The notes beneath the pieces are model-generated. The model did not search any database. It was not told where the DNA came from and was given only the letters and a program-made list of their open reading frames with translations. Positions 8,543-16,766 of a stretch of DNA of 64,000 bases are shown here, piece after piece (the stretch's first letter is position 1; the number at the start of each line of letters is the position of its first letter). A program made the translations under genes and the position numbers. Where the stretch lies: positions 1,178,001 through 1,242,000 of the forward strand of contig NZ_JAOTEN010000001.1 of assembly GCF_025628965.1 (NCBI RefSeq), given 5' to 3'. This DNA comes from Chryseobacterium gilvum (GTDB lineage: Bacteria; Bacteroidota; Bacteroidia; Flavobacteriales; Weeksellaceae).

Positions 8543-10348
8543 TTATGCTTTCGCCCCTCTTTCCATTCTTTTTCTTTCTTCTTCAGAAAGGATTTTCTTT
8601 CTCATACGGATGAAGTTTGGTGTTACTTCAATAGCCTCATCAGCCTGAATATATTCCATACATTCTTCCAAAGAGAATAAGATTTTTGGCGCAACACCGG
8701 TATCTTTATCTTTTCCTGAAGCACGCATGTTGTTCAACTGTTTTGCTTCAACGATATTTACGACCAAATCACCCGGTTTGTTTTGCTCACCGATTACCAT
8801 TCCTGCATAAATTTCCTCGCCCGGATCAACATAAAACTTCCCTCTGTCCTGTAATTTTGCAATAGAATATTCTGTAGCCGGACCTTGTGTTTTGCTGATC
8901 AAAACACCGTTGCTTCTTCCAGGGATGGCTCCTTTGAAAGGCTTATATTCTGTAAAACGATGTGCCATAATCGCTTCACCGGCTGTCGCTGTCAACATCT
9001 GAGAACGCAATCCGATCAAACCTCTTGAAGGAATTTCGAATTCCATGTGTTGCATTTCGCCTTTGGTTTCCATGATGTGAAGGTCACCTTTTCTTTGAGT
9101 CGCTAAATCGATTACTCTTGAAGCATATTCTTCAGGAACGTCTACCACCAGAGATTCGTAAGGCTCACATTTTTCACCGTCGATTTCTCTCAGGATTACC
9201 TGTGGCTGACCAATCGTCATTTCGTATCCTTCTCTTCTCATGGTCTCAATTAGAACCGATAAGTGAAGAATCCCTCTACCGAAAACTAAGAATGTATTTG
9301 CATCATCAGTCTGCTCTACGCGTAATGCTAAGTTTTTCTCTAATTCTTTCGTTAATCTTTCTTTCAGGTGATTGGAAGTTACATATTTACCATCTTTTCC
9401 GAAGAAAGGTGAATTGTTGATCGAGAACGTCATGTTTAATGTAGGCTCGTCAATTGCTGTTCTTGGCAATGGTTCAGGGTTTTCAAGATCTACGAACGAA
9501 TCACCGATCTGGAACGCATCAAAACCTACTACAGCACAGATGTCTCCTGCTTTCACTTCGGTTACTTTTTTCTTTCCTAAACCTTCAAAAACGTATAGTT
9601 CTTTTACTTTTCCTTTTAAAATTTTACCGTCTGCCTGAGCAAGACCGATCCACATGGATTCTTTAATCTCCCCTCTGATTACTTTTCCGATGGCAATTCT
9701 TCCTAGGAAAGAAGAAAAATCAAGAGAAACAATCTGCATCTGAAGGTTACCTTCTTCCACTTTAGGTTCCGGAACATATTGTATAATCCCGTCTAATAGT
9801 GGGAAAATATTATCGGTCTGCTCTAAAGAAGTATTGAACCAACCTTGTTTAGATGAACCGTAGAATGTAGGGAAATCCAGCTGTTCTTCACTCGCTTCAA
9901 GATTAAAGAACAAATCGAATACCTGATCGTGAACTTCTTCCGGACGACAGTTTGGCTTATCAACTTTATTGATCACCACCAAAGGTCTTAATCCTAATTC
10001 CAGCGCTTTCTGAAGTACGAATCTTGTTTGTGGCATAGGTCCTTCGAAAGCATCTACTAACAAAACTACACCATCTGCCATTTTAAGAACCCTCTCTACT
10101 TCCCCACCGAAATCGGCGTGACCAGGAGTGTCGATCACATTGATTTTTACGTCTTTATATGTAACAGAAATATTTTTAGACAAAATGGTAATCCCTCTCT
10201 CTCTTTCAAGATCGTTGTTATCCATAATTAATTCTCCGCTTTCCTGATTTTCTCTAAAAATGTTGGTAGCGTGAATGATTTTATCAACTAAAGTCGTTTT
10301 ACCGTGGTCAACGTGTGCGATGATCGCAATATTTCTAATGTTTTGCAT
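8543..10348 (-). CDS. typA: Translational GTPase TypA/BipA
   Basis: This ribosome-associated GTPase works in 50S assembly and stress or cold response. In order it shows P-loop AHVDHGKTTL (residues 10-19), DTPGHADFGGEVERV (G3), NKVDKP (G4), an EF-Tu-like domain 2, two EF-G-like domains, and the TypA-specific C-terminus (TPNFIRMRKKILSEEERKR). The 601-residue length is normal. It is monocistronic, with a 268-bp gap to the next gene upstream. Confidence 0.97.
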   Translation of the reverse strand: MQNIRNIAIIAHVDHGKTTLVDKIIHATNIFRENQESGELIMDNNDLERERGITILSKNISVTYKDVKINVIDTPGHADFGGEVERVLKMADGVVLLVDAFEGPMPQTRFVLQKALELGLRPLVVINKVDKPNCRPEEVHDQVFDLFFNLEASEEQLDFPTFYGSSKQGWFNTSLEQTDNIFPLLDGIIQYVPEPKVEEGNLQMQIVSLDFSSFLGRIAIGKVIRGEIKESMWIGLAQADGKILKGKVKELYVFEGLGKKKVTEVKAGDICAVVGFDAFQIGDSFVDLENPEPLPRTAIDEPTLNMTFSINNSPFFGKDGKYVTSNHLKERLTKELEKNLALRVEQTDDANTFLVFGRGILHLSVLIETMRREGYEMTIGQPQVILREIDGEKCEPYESLVVDVPEEYASRVIDLATQRKGDLHIMETKGEMQHMEFEIPSRGLIGLRSQMLTATAGEAIMAHRFTEYKPFKGAIPGRSNGVLISKTQGPATEYSIAKLQDRGKFYVDPGEEIYAGMVIGEQNKPGDLVVNIVEAKQLNNMRASGKDKDTGVAPKILFSLEECMEYIQADEAIEVTPNFIRMRKKILSEEERKRMERGAKA

Positions 10349-10568
10349 GAATGATTTTTACGGGTGCAAAATTAATGATTTTTAATGAATTAACCATCAT
10401 GAAGTTTTATAATTAACAAATTCATAATGAGTAAATTGGCGAAATATACAACTCATTACTGGATGTAAGCCCTATAAGAAGGCGGGTTTTTAAGAATATA
10501 AACTCAATCTGAAATATAAATGAGTCGATTTAGATATTGCAATAATCTTTAAAATAATTGACTTTAAA

Positions 10569-10598
10569 AAAAAGACCTGGATGATGTCCAGGTCTTTT
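10569..10598 (-). terminator. Strong terminator after the PfpI-family gene
   Basis: Twelve-base arms AAAAGACCTGGA/TCCAGGTCTTTT surround a short loop and end in T residues, directly after the stop of the leftward PfpI gene. Confidence 0.85.
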
Positions 10599-10616
10599 TA
10601 TATTTCAAACACGTTA

Positions 10617-11165
10617 TTAAAGCGTTTGCTCCTGATGTTTACCTTCATTGATTTCTTCAACCATTTTGGCATTAAAAGCCGGTAGATCTTTTGGAGTACG
10701 GCTTGTTACAAGACCTTTATCAACAACGACTTCACTGTCTTCCCACTGCGCTCCCGCATTTTTTAGATCGATGCTGATAGAATTCACAGAAGTCATTTTC
10801 CTTCCCTGCACCGCTTCAGCACTGATCAGGATTTGCGGGCCGTGACAGATGGCTGCAACCGGTTTATGCTGCTGAAAAAAATCTTTCACAAAACTTAATG
10901 CTTTTTCATTGGTTCTCAGCTGATCCGGATTGATAACGCCTCCCGGCAAAACCAATGCATCGTACTCAGAAGCAGAAGCTTCATCCAGGGTTCTGTCAAC
11001 GTCATATTCTTTTCCCCAGTCTTTTTCTGCCCATGCTTTAATCGTTCCGGATTCCGGACTGATGATGTGGGCCGTCCAACCCTGCTGTTCTAAATGTTCT
11101 TTCGGAGATTGTAATTCGCTTTCTTCAAATCCATTGGTGGCTAAAATGGCAATTTTCTTTGACAT
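10617..11165 (-). CDS. DJ-1/PfpI family type 1 glutamine amidotransferase-like protein
   Basis: The protein has 182 residues with the PfpI/YhbO-like fold. KKIAILATNGFEESEL opens the Rossmann-like core with the conserved Glu, YDALVLPGGVINPD precedes the nucleophile elbow, and AICHGPQIL carries the active cysteine followed by His. Relatives act as glyoxalase or deglycase, chaperone or stress proteins; the exact activity is not readable. It is monocistronic. Confidence 0.92.
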   Translation of the reverse strand: MSKKIAILATNGFEESELQSPKEHLEQQGWTAHIISPESGTIKAWAEKDWGKEYDVDRTLDEASASEYDALVLPGGVINPDQLRTNEKALSFVKDFFQQHKPVAAICHGPQILISAEAVQGRKMTSVNSISIDLKNAGAQWEDSEVVVDKGLVTSRTPKDLPAFNAKMVEEINEGKHQEQTL

Positions 11166-11317
11166 ATTATTATTTTTTTTTGGTGTTATTATAGGATGAA
11201 ATAAGAAAATATGATGCCGTGAGTGAGTGGGGAAATGATAAAGTTTGTTAAAATAACAATTCGGTTATATCGACTTATAGTTATATAAAGAGTTCCTGTA
11301 AGAATTGTAATTATCTA

Positions 11318-11514
11318 GTTTAATCCAAAAGGATAATCATCATTCACTTCAATAATTTTTACGCTTGTGCTATTGCTAATTAGCTTGCTTCATTTCCTAA
11401 ATGATCTTTGTAATTGTAAATATAACGGTTTTGTGCGAAATCATAATAGCCTTCTTCATTCGCCAAAAACTGAAGGACGTTGTTCTCATACTGGAAGTTA
11501 TCGAAGTATTCCGT
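11318..11514 (-). pseudogene. RHS core fragment (relic)
   Basis: The minus strand reads TEYFDNFQYE, then EGYYDF and YIYNYKDHLGN in one frame, hits a stop, and continues in another frame as VNDDYPFGLN before a further stop. These match in order the conserved block of the intact RHS proteins in this window ([37 protein letters not shown]). It is a frameshifted scrap with no promoter or tip. It lies left of a hairpin and an immunity-like gene, the order seen in the orphan cassettes. Confidence 0.85.
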
Positions 11515-11540
11515 TTTCTATTGTGGCTTTGTTAAAATTA

Positions 11541-11566
11541 AAAGAGCAAGCAGATAGCTGCTCTTT
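11541..11566 (-). terminator. Hairpin after the orphan immunity-like gene
   Basis: Arms AAAGAGCA/TGCTCTTT lie ~100 bp beyond the leftward gene, with T runs on both sides, so it could act in either direction. Confidence 0.6.
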
Positions 11567-11669
11567 TTTTACATTAATTTTTATTGATTTTTTATTATTA
11601 ATTCTCTTTAATGAAGAACACCAAACATTTTATACATTACCAATGTCAAATGTCTCTTTCTTTATGTTA

Positions 11670-12089
11670 CTAATTTTCCTTTAGTATGGAATGTAAATCT
11701 TTAAAAGGATGCTTTTTATATTTTTTCGTATTGATAGAGTAAAGTTCATTCTTATATTTAACTAAGCTTACTGACATTTCTTCAGCAGGTGTAAGGTAGC
11801 CAAAATCCTTCTTGTTGCTGCTGTTAAATGAAAAATTGATATAATTACCTTTAAAAACAATTTCTGTAAAATGATTATCAATTTTTTTAAATTCTTTACC
11901 ATCTAAATAATATTTTACCTCATTTACATGAAAGGGAAAATCATAAAAACTAAAATACTGTCCAATTTGGAGATTATCCAGAGGAAAAAGTGTTATTTCA
12001 TAATTAATAGTAAAATCCTCATTTGATTTATTAAGAACCAAATGTTTTTTCCCATCTCCTCCATTTCTTAGACTGTAATTGTTTTTCAT
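11670..12089 (-). CDS. Hypothetical protein, possible orphan RHS immunity gene
   Basis: The family is not recognised. The frame opens at 12134, but the methionine at 12089 (MKNNYSLRNGG) is a more modest start; either lies inside the overlapping upstream ORF, so the true N-terminus may be lost. The body is rich in aromatic and beta-type residues (IGQYFSFYDFPFHVNEVKYYLDG). It is followed by a hairpin and then an RHS core scrap, the same order as the immunity genes at 28.5 and 30.5 kb. The immunity role is inference from that order only. Confidence 0.4.
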   Translation of the reverse strand: MKNNYSLRNGGDGKKHLVLNKSNEDFTINYEITLFPLDNLQIGQYFSFYDFPFHVNEVKYYLDGKEFKKIDNHFTEIVFKGNYINFSFNSSNKKDFGYLTPAEEMSVSLVKYKNELYSINTKKYKKHPFKDLHSILKEN

Positions 12090-12468
12090 AGTAAACATCA
12101 TTAAAAGCTGTTCTATGCAGAAAATAGCAATCATTTAAATGTAATTTCCGGCAAACCTTCATTGTGCTGGGACAAACAAAAAACCATAGTAAACCATTTC
12201 CTAAGTTGGAAGACCGGGTAATCAACCGGACTGTGTAATTTATTTTCTGAGATTCCCCGAAAGTATAATCAAAGATTATAACGCCTTCTGTTTCGGTGGT
12301 ATCTATAATAACATTGATCGAACCTGTCCTTTCATCGTTTTGATTAATCCAGTAAATATTTTGATTGACCCTTGCATTAGGTTTTAAGTAACCCAGTTTT
12401 TTTAAATCAGAAATAGTTATGCTTTTCAAACTCTCTACCTCACCGGGACTGTTGCTCCATCTTCCCAT
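12031..12468 (-). CDS. Zinc-ribbon-like mobile-element protein, C-terminus probably truncated
   Basis: The protein has 145 residues. It opens MGRWSNSPGEVES and has a beta-rich first half. The segment WFFVCPSTMKVCRKLHLND then YFLHRTAFNDVYYEKQ resembles a family common in Bacteroidota elements in which paired cysteines form a ribbon; here the second pair is not clear. Relatives continue with a helical C-terminal region that is absent, and the frame stops inside the next ORF. It probably belongs to the element with the Rep gene to its right, cut at its left edge. Confidence 0.5.
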   Translation of the reverse strand: MGRWSNSPGEVESLKSITISDLKKLGYLKPNARVNQNIYWINQNDERTGSINVIIDTTETEGVIIFDYTFGESQKINYTVRLITRSSNLGNGLLWFFVCPSTMKVCRKLHLNDCYFLHRTAFNDVYYEKQLQSKKWRRWEKTFGS

Positions 12469-12827
12469 AATGTTGATTTAATTTATTGTTAGTATTCTGC
12501 ATCTGCTCTACTTGCCTTTGTTCTTGCCTATGCATTGATTTGTTAAATTTATTGAACGCTATAAAATTTTCATTCTATTTTCAACTCAAATTAATAACCT
12601 AAATTATTAAGGAACTTTCCATGTATTTCAAACTATTTTTGCTATAATCCCTTTATTTATAATGCATTAAACCGTTTTTAAAATATGTCCGAAAACAACA
12701 TTTGTCAAAATGTGTTTATTTCCTTTGTAATAAGTTTTATTCATTGATAAACAAATTATAATACGACAGTTCAAAAATCAAAATTAGGCTTCTCAAACAA
12801 GTCTTTCCTTAAACTCCGATATATCCA

Positions 12828-12977
12828 TTAATTTAAAATCAAGTACATATGAAAGATCGCAGTAATTTCAAAATTAAAATCAAATTCTAAATCAAAACTT
12901 TCAATTTCAAAATCTGAAAATTGAGGATTTGAAAACGTCTCTATATCTTTTCCAAAATTTTGATATAAACTATTCAT
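12828..12977 (-). CDS. Possible small acidic protein (49 aa)
   Basis: A frame not overlapping any other gene encodes 49 residues from ATG at 12977, rich in Phe, Asp and Glu (FEIESFDLEFDFNFEI). The family is not recognised and there is no clear ribosome site. It sits between the zinc-ribbon-like gene and rep in the small element. The rest of the ~720-bp gap between those genes shows only A/T-rich sequence and the repeats listed separately. Confidence 0.3.
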   Translation of the reverse strand: MNSLYQNFGKDIETFSNPQFSDFEIESFDLEFDFNFEITAIFHMYLILN

Positions 12978-13090
12978 TTCATGTTCCAAGAAATCATCAT
13001 TTAACTACCCGTTTTTGACTCTGTTTTTGAAGCATGTTTTTATGTAAATTCTTCCTTTTCATTTTATCATTACTTTAGAGGATAGTTCTA

Positions 13091-13172
13091 GACTTTTTTA
13101 CCCTATATCTGAATGGTAAAAAAGTCCAAACTTCTGTTTTCTATTTTCACAGAAATTATCGGTAAAAAAGTC
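13091..13172. repeat. Three copies of a 12-bp motif flanking the rep gene end
   Basis: GACTTTTTTACC at 13091-13102 is the exact reverse complement of GGTAAAAAAGTC at 13115-13126, and the latter occurs again at 13161-13172. One inverted pair plus one direct copy beside a rep gene could be an origin, terminator or recombination site. Confidence 0.6.
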
Positions 13173-13186
13173 TAAGCTTTTTGCGG

Positions 13187-14116
13187 TTAACTTTCTATTT
13201 TTTTGCTCATTATTTCTGCTATTTTCTGCTTCAAATTCTGAGAGTATTTTAATGTCATTTTCTCAAATCTGTTTTTATGATAATATTTATCTTTTTTATT
13301 GAGGTTCACCCAGTAATTAGGATTCCGGTAATCTTTGAGCTTTTCGATTTCAGGGATTTTCATTTTACTTTCATCCGTTGTGTGATCGTAGAAATACACT
13401 TCCTGAAACTCCCTTAATAAAAGATTTTTAAGAGGTTCAACCATTTCAGGTTTTACAACATCTGAGAGATAAATAATTCCTAAGTCATTGGGTACATTCA
13501 TTTTTAAGAATTTTATTTCAAATCGCAATGTATTGGGCTTTAGTAGCTGCTCTATGGTTGATTTCAAATAATTTATTTCCTCCCGCTTACTCTCATTTTG
13601 CATGTTCACACTCTGAGCTATTTTCTTTAATTTCTTTTCATACTGCGCCGTTTTGTTATAAATTTTAATAATATATTCTGTTTTGGCAGACTGGTAATAA
13701 AAAGAGCCGGAAATGGTCTTATTAAATTCTACCGATCGATGGAACAGTAAATTTTGTAATATTTTATTCGGATCGAATGGCAGTTGAATATTTACTCCTA
13801 TTTCAATATTTTCGAGTCGGCAATGCTCCGGTTTTAAGCCCATCTCTGTTTCAATGTCTTGCAGTGCAGAGGAAAGGTTTTTCATATCAAAATCATTTCC
13901 GTTAAAATCGGTACGGTTAAAAAACTTGTGAACACTCCCTTTTACAATAATCCGTTCTGACGGATATTTTATGATCTGCATCCCAAAATATTCTCCCGTT
14001 TTTTTATCGTCGGTTTCTCCCGTTTCATTATTCACGGAAATCGCAAAATCGGTTTTATCGGTGGGAAGTTCATAATTTCTATCCGTATAGTTAATTTTTA
14101 CAAAGTCTGTTACCAT
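13187..14116 (-). CDS. Putative replication initiation protein (phage/plasmid type)
   Basis: The protein has 309 residues. It resembles the flavobacterial phage/plasmid replication proteins: MVTDFVKINY start, a central VKGSVHKFFN, the HCRLENIEIGVNIQLPFDP strand pair, IIKIYNKTAQY, and TLRFEIKFLKM. These are characteristic of Rep-like proteins in small integrated elements. A catalytic tyrosine and metal site cannot be assigned with certainty. It lies downstream of an HTH gene and a small hypothetical gene on the same strand, forming one transcription unit. Confidence 0.6.
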   Translation of the reverse strand: MVTDFVKINYTDRNYELPTDKTDFAISVNNETGETDDKKTGEYFGMQIIKYPSERIIVKGSVHKFFNRTDFNGNDFDMKNLSSALQDIETEMGLKPEHCRLENIEIGVNIQLPFDPNKILQNLLFHRSVEFNKTISGSFYYQSAKTEYIIKIYNKTAQYEKKLKKIAQSVNMQNESKREEINYLKSTIEQLLKPNTLRFEIKFLKMNVPNDLGIIYLSDVVKPEMVEPLKNLLLREFQEVYFYDHTTDESKMKIPEIEKLKDYRNPNYWVNLNKKDKYYHKNRFEKMTLKYSQNLKQKIAEIMSKKIES

Positions 14117-14200
14117 AATTCTTATCCTTGTAAAGAGAAAATATTTTGCTGTTTGTAAGGTTGAACGCCTTGAGAAATATGGTTCTGCATTCCTTTTTCA

Positions 14201-14608
14201 TCATTTCCGGTAATTGGTGATTATCTCATTTATCCGTATATGCAGATCACGTTTAGGGCACTGATAAAATCGGGGGAAAATCCTAATCTCCATTTCCTTT
14301 TCGTTTAATTCATAACAGACAATACATAAAGCATTACCTAATTTCATGAGTAAATTAGTGTAATAAAAATTGGTAATTCCAGTAGCTCGAAGCCCTAAAA
14401 CGGTACATTTTGACCAATTGGTGGTATTGCGTATTCTTAACAGGTTACTCAGTCCGGTAAAGGAGTTATAACCGTTATTCTTTTCGATTCGGATCAGTTC
14501 GGACAGAAAATTCTTTCCTTCAGTTAGTTTCTTATACTGTCGAAAGGTTTTTTTAACCTCATCTAATTGATAAATAATGATGTGTTGGTGATTGTTGAAA
14601 ATTGGCAT
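14201..14608 (-). CDS. Hypothetical protein of the small Rep element
   Basis: The protein has ~135 residues from the methionine at 14608 (MPIFNNHQH), 10 bases beyond the HTH gene stop; the frame itself opens at 14632. It is basic, with a NGYNSFTGLSNLLRIRN segment and two Cys residues. No family is recognised. Its position between an HTH/excisionase-like gene and rep suggests an element housekeeping role. Confidence 0.5.
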   Translation of the reverse strand: MPIFNNHQHIIIYQLDEVKKTFRQYKKLTEGKNFLSELIRIEKNNGYNSFTGLSNLLRIRNTTNWSKCTVLGLRATGITNFYYTNLLMKLGNALCIVCYELNEKEMEIRIFPRFYQCPKRDLHIRINEIITNYRK

Positions 14609-14618
14609 AACAGAAAAT

Positions 14619-14897
14619 TTAATCGTTAACAATCATTGCATTTTCTATTTCATCCAGCCTGTAATAAACGCGGGAACCGAGCTTGTATGATTTTAAGATT
14701 CCCCGTCTGCGCCATTCGTGAATGGTAGGTTTTGACACACCGAAACGCTCGCATATGTCGTCTGCAGAAAGATAACGTTTCGGTTCGTTTTCTCTAAAGG
14801 TTTTTGCTAAATCTATAAGCAGCGAGTCTTTTACTTTGCTTACGATTTCATTGATGAGGTTCTCGGGTTCTACGCCGATAAAATTGATAGTTTCCAT
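14619..14897 (-). CDS. Helix-turn-helix (excisionase/MerR-like) DNA-binding protein
   Basis: The protein has 92 residues. YLSADDICERFGVSKPTIHEWRRRGILKSYKLGSRVYYRLDEI is a classic HTH_17/excisionase-type winged helix (this span is residues ~42-85). It is the first gene of the short run ending with rep and probably controls or helps excise the element. The upstream ~100 bp contains a G/T-rich stretch with repeated GGGGT-type triplets. Confidence 0.85.
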   Translation of the reverse strand: METINFIGVEPENLINEIVSKVKDSLLIDLAKTFRENEPKRYLSADDICERFGVSKPTIHEWRRRGILKSYKLGSRVYYRLDEIENAMIVND

Positions 14898-15005
14898 TGT
14901 ATTGTGATTTTATTTGTTTCACAATACAAAGGTTTAAAATATGTTTACTCTATTTTACTATTTAGGGGTACGCTCGGGGTACAGTTGGGGTCTGTTTTAA
15001 TTTAT

Positions 15006-15794
15006 TTATAATTTCTTTTCATGAATATATTTTTGTGCAAACTCTTTATGTTTTCGAGTAATTTGCTTTTGAGACAGGCTGTTCTTCCCGATTAATGATA
15101 GGCAATATTTTTTTACGTTATCCTCGTTTCCACCTACAATGGCGTGAACAATTCTGTAAACATCTTCTTTGTTGGGGACATTATTATTAAGATCATTGAT
15201 AAGGTTCAGAGAATCCAGTAACGCAATCCTCATCGGGATATGGTTATCATTAGGAGCAATTAAAAAGTCACGATTAAAAAAACGCGTCAGTTTTAAAAAA
15301 TCCCGATATATGATATAATGAAACAGATTGAGTAAAAATTTTACAAGAATATCCTTTGATACTTCCTTATATTCTGTCTCATCTGAATAATAAAAATAAT
15401 ATAGAAAATCAAAAAGTTCATCGTCTTTATCAAAGTCTAACCTATTTTCATGCACAAGGTAGTTTGAAAAGATTTTTAAAATACAACTGCTCCTGAAATA
15501 AATCTTTTCATTTACCTCATCAATAGCATAGTGAAAGTTTTTGAAAATCTCTTTTAAATGATCGGTGACAGCATAGCATTCTTCTACCTCTTTCTGCATA
15601 GCCTGTGAAAAGTCTATAGCTTTTTCTTCATCAGTGGGCTCTTTTTTAACAAATATTTTATTCAAACCTTCAAAAAAAATATCCATACATCCTTCAAAGT
15701 GATTTGCCAGCTGAGATTCATAGGATAAAACCGTACTAACGAATAGATCTTTTTCTAACGCGTCTATCTTTTCCTTATAATTTTCTACTTCCAT
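15006..15794 (-). CDS. Hypothetical protein (262 aa) at the right edge of the Rep element
   Basis: The protein is mostly alpha-helical and acidic, beginning MEVENYKEKIDALEKDL with coiled-coil character. The C-terminal ~70 residues (VYRIVHAIVGGNEDNV, then SQKQITRKHKEFAQKYI) look like the dispersed C-terminal modules of Bacteroidota mobile-element proteins. No firm family is recognised and there is no signal peptide, so it is probably cytoplasmic. It is separated from the HTH gene by 108 bp. Confidence 0.5.
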   Translation of the reverse strand: MEVENYKEKIDALEKDLFVSTVLSYESQLANHFEGCMDIFFEGLNKIFVKKEPTDEEKAIDFSQAMQKEVEECYAVTDHLKEIFKNFHYAIDEVNEKIYFRSSCILKIFSNYLVHENRLDFDKDDELFDFLYYFYYSDETEYKEVSKDILVKFLLNLFHYIIYRDFLKLTRFFNRDFLIAPNDNHIPMRIALLDSLNLINDLNNNVPNKEDVYRIVHAIVGGNEDNVKKYCLSLIGKNSLSQKQITRKHKEFAQKYIHEKKL

Positions 15795-15866
15795 TTTTTT
15801 TATTATTGTGAAGCTAAATTAAATAACGAATGCGACAAAGGATGTCGCTTTAAATTATTTCAGAAA

Positions 15867-16303
15867 TCAATCTGTATACTTATATTTATCAGAAAAGGGA
15901 CGGTAGCAACCGCAATTTTGTTTAAGTATTTTAAATTGATTCATGAGAAGATTGATGTTTTCCTCAATTTCATGATCTTTAATTCTGGAGCGCTGGTATA
16001 TTTCAGAGCCTTCAAAAATAATCCAGGAAATTTGTTTGAGCAAATTCCTTTACAGGTAACAAAAAAAATCCATCAATTAATTTACTGTCCAAGGTAACAT
16101 TTACAGCCAATACAGTCGTAATTATGCATTTTTTCCGAAATCAAAAAGCACCAGTTCGGAACATTTGCATTCTCAGCTTTTACACCGTAAACAACCGGTA
16201 GTTCTAATATTATTTTGTATGCTTCAAAACCTGTTAATCCTTTATCTAAAAGCCATTTTAAAATATCATTATGAATATTCTTTTTGGCTTTTTCACTGCA
16301 TTA
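15867..16303 (-). pseudogene. Decayed coding relic downstream of RHS operon 1
   Basis: Two non-overlapping minus-strand frames read as protein. The first (about 16303 to 16082) contains LKWLLDKGLTGFEAYKIILE and later NVPNWCFLISEKMHNYDC. The second (about 16050 to 15867) contains SWIIFEGSEIYQRSRIKDHE and ends FSDKYKYTD. Neither has a good start and they are in different frames, which suggests one broken gene. The family is not recognised. The place behind an immunity gene and terminator fits a decayed RHS cassette immunity gene. Confidence 0.45.
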
Positions 16304-16365
16304 ATACCTTTTCATCAATTGTAAGAAAAATATCCAGTAAATCTTTTCCTGTTCTTTATAAGAAA

Positions 16366-16393
16366 CAAAATCCTGGCATTTGCAAGGATTTTG
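16366..16393 (-). terminator. Terminator of RHS operon 1
   Basis: Nine-base arms CAAAATCCT/AGGATTTTG lie nine bases beyond the immunity gene stop. Confidence 0.65.
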
Positions 16394-16401
16394 TTATAGC
16401 T

Positions 16402-16764
16402 TTAATCTTCAGATTTATAGTAATTTAATACTTCACCTGTATTTTTGTTGACATTAATATAGATATTACAATTTCGACAATTATAGCTTTTCAAAACAAT
16501 ATGCCAAACTTTATTATCTGCTATTAAACTAATCTGATAAGGTTTAACCTTTTCAGGATCTAATAAATCTTTTTTAATGAGAAGATCAACATACTTAATT
16601 ATTGCTTTTTCATCAGGCATCATATCTATACCGTAACGTTCAGTAATTTTACAAGGAAGCTGATTGATACTTCTATTCTTATCTTTACATTTCTCTTTTT
16701 TGACCTGTTGTGCTAATAAACATAACGGTAAAAAAAACAGAATTATTAATATTTTTCTTGTCAT
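16402..16764 (-). CDS. Exported NTF2-fold-like immunity protein candidate
   Basis: The protein has ~120 residues. The ATG at 16764 lies two bases past the RHS stop, so translation is coupled; a TTG at 16770 is a less likely start. The N-terminus MTRKILIILFFLPLCLLAQQ is a signal peptide. The remainder (AIIKYVDLLIKKDL, KPYQISLIADNKVWHIVLKS, INVNKNTGEVLNYYK) follows the pattern of the NTF2-fold immunity families, where a WxI strand and a K-x-TGEVL hairpin end the fold. It should protect the producer's envelope from the adjacent RHS tip. Confidence 0.7.
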   Translation of the reverse strand: MTRKILIILFFLPLCLLAQQVKKEKCKDKNRSINQLPCKITERYGIDMMPDEKAIIKYVDLLIKKDLLDPEKVKPYQISLIADNKVWHIVLKSYNCRNCNIYINVNKNTGEVLNYYKSED

Positions 16765-16766
16765 TA

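Noticed and set aside
11367..11684. Plus-strand ORF of 105 codons
   Set aside because: The minus strand here reads as an RHS-core relic, so the plus frame is a shadow.
13091..13172. CRISPR-like repeats
   Set aside because: There are only three copies of a 12-mer with mixed orientation and no spacers or cas genes.
16165..16428. Plus-strand 87-codon ORF next to RHS operon 1
   Set aside because: It overlaps the immunity gene end and terminator, and the minus strand is the protein-like one.
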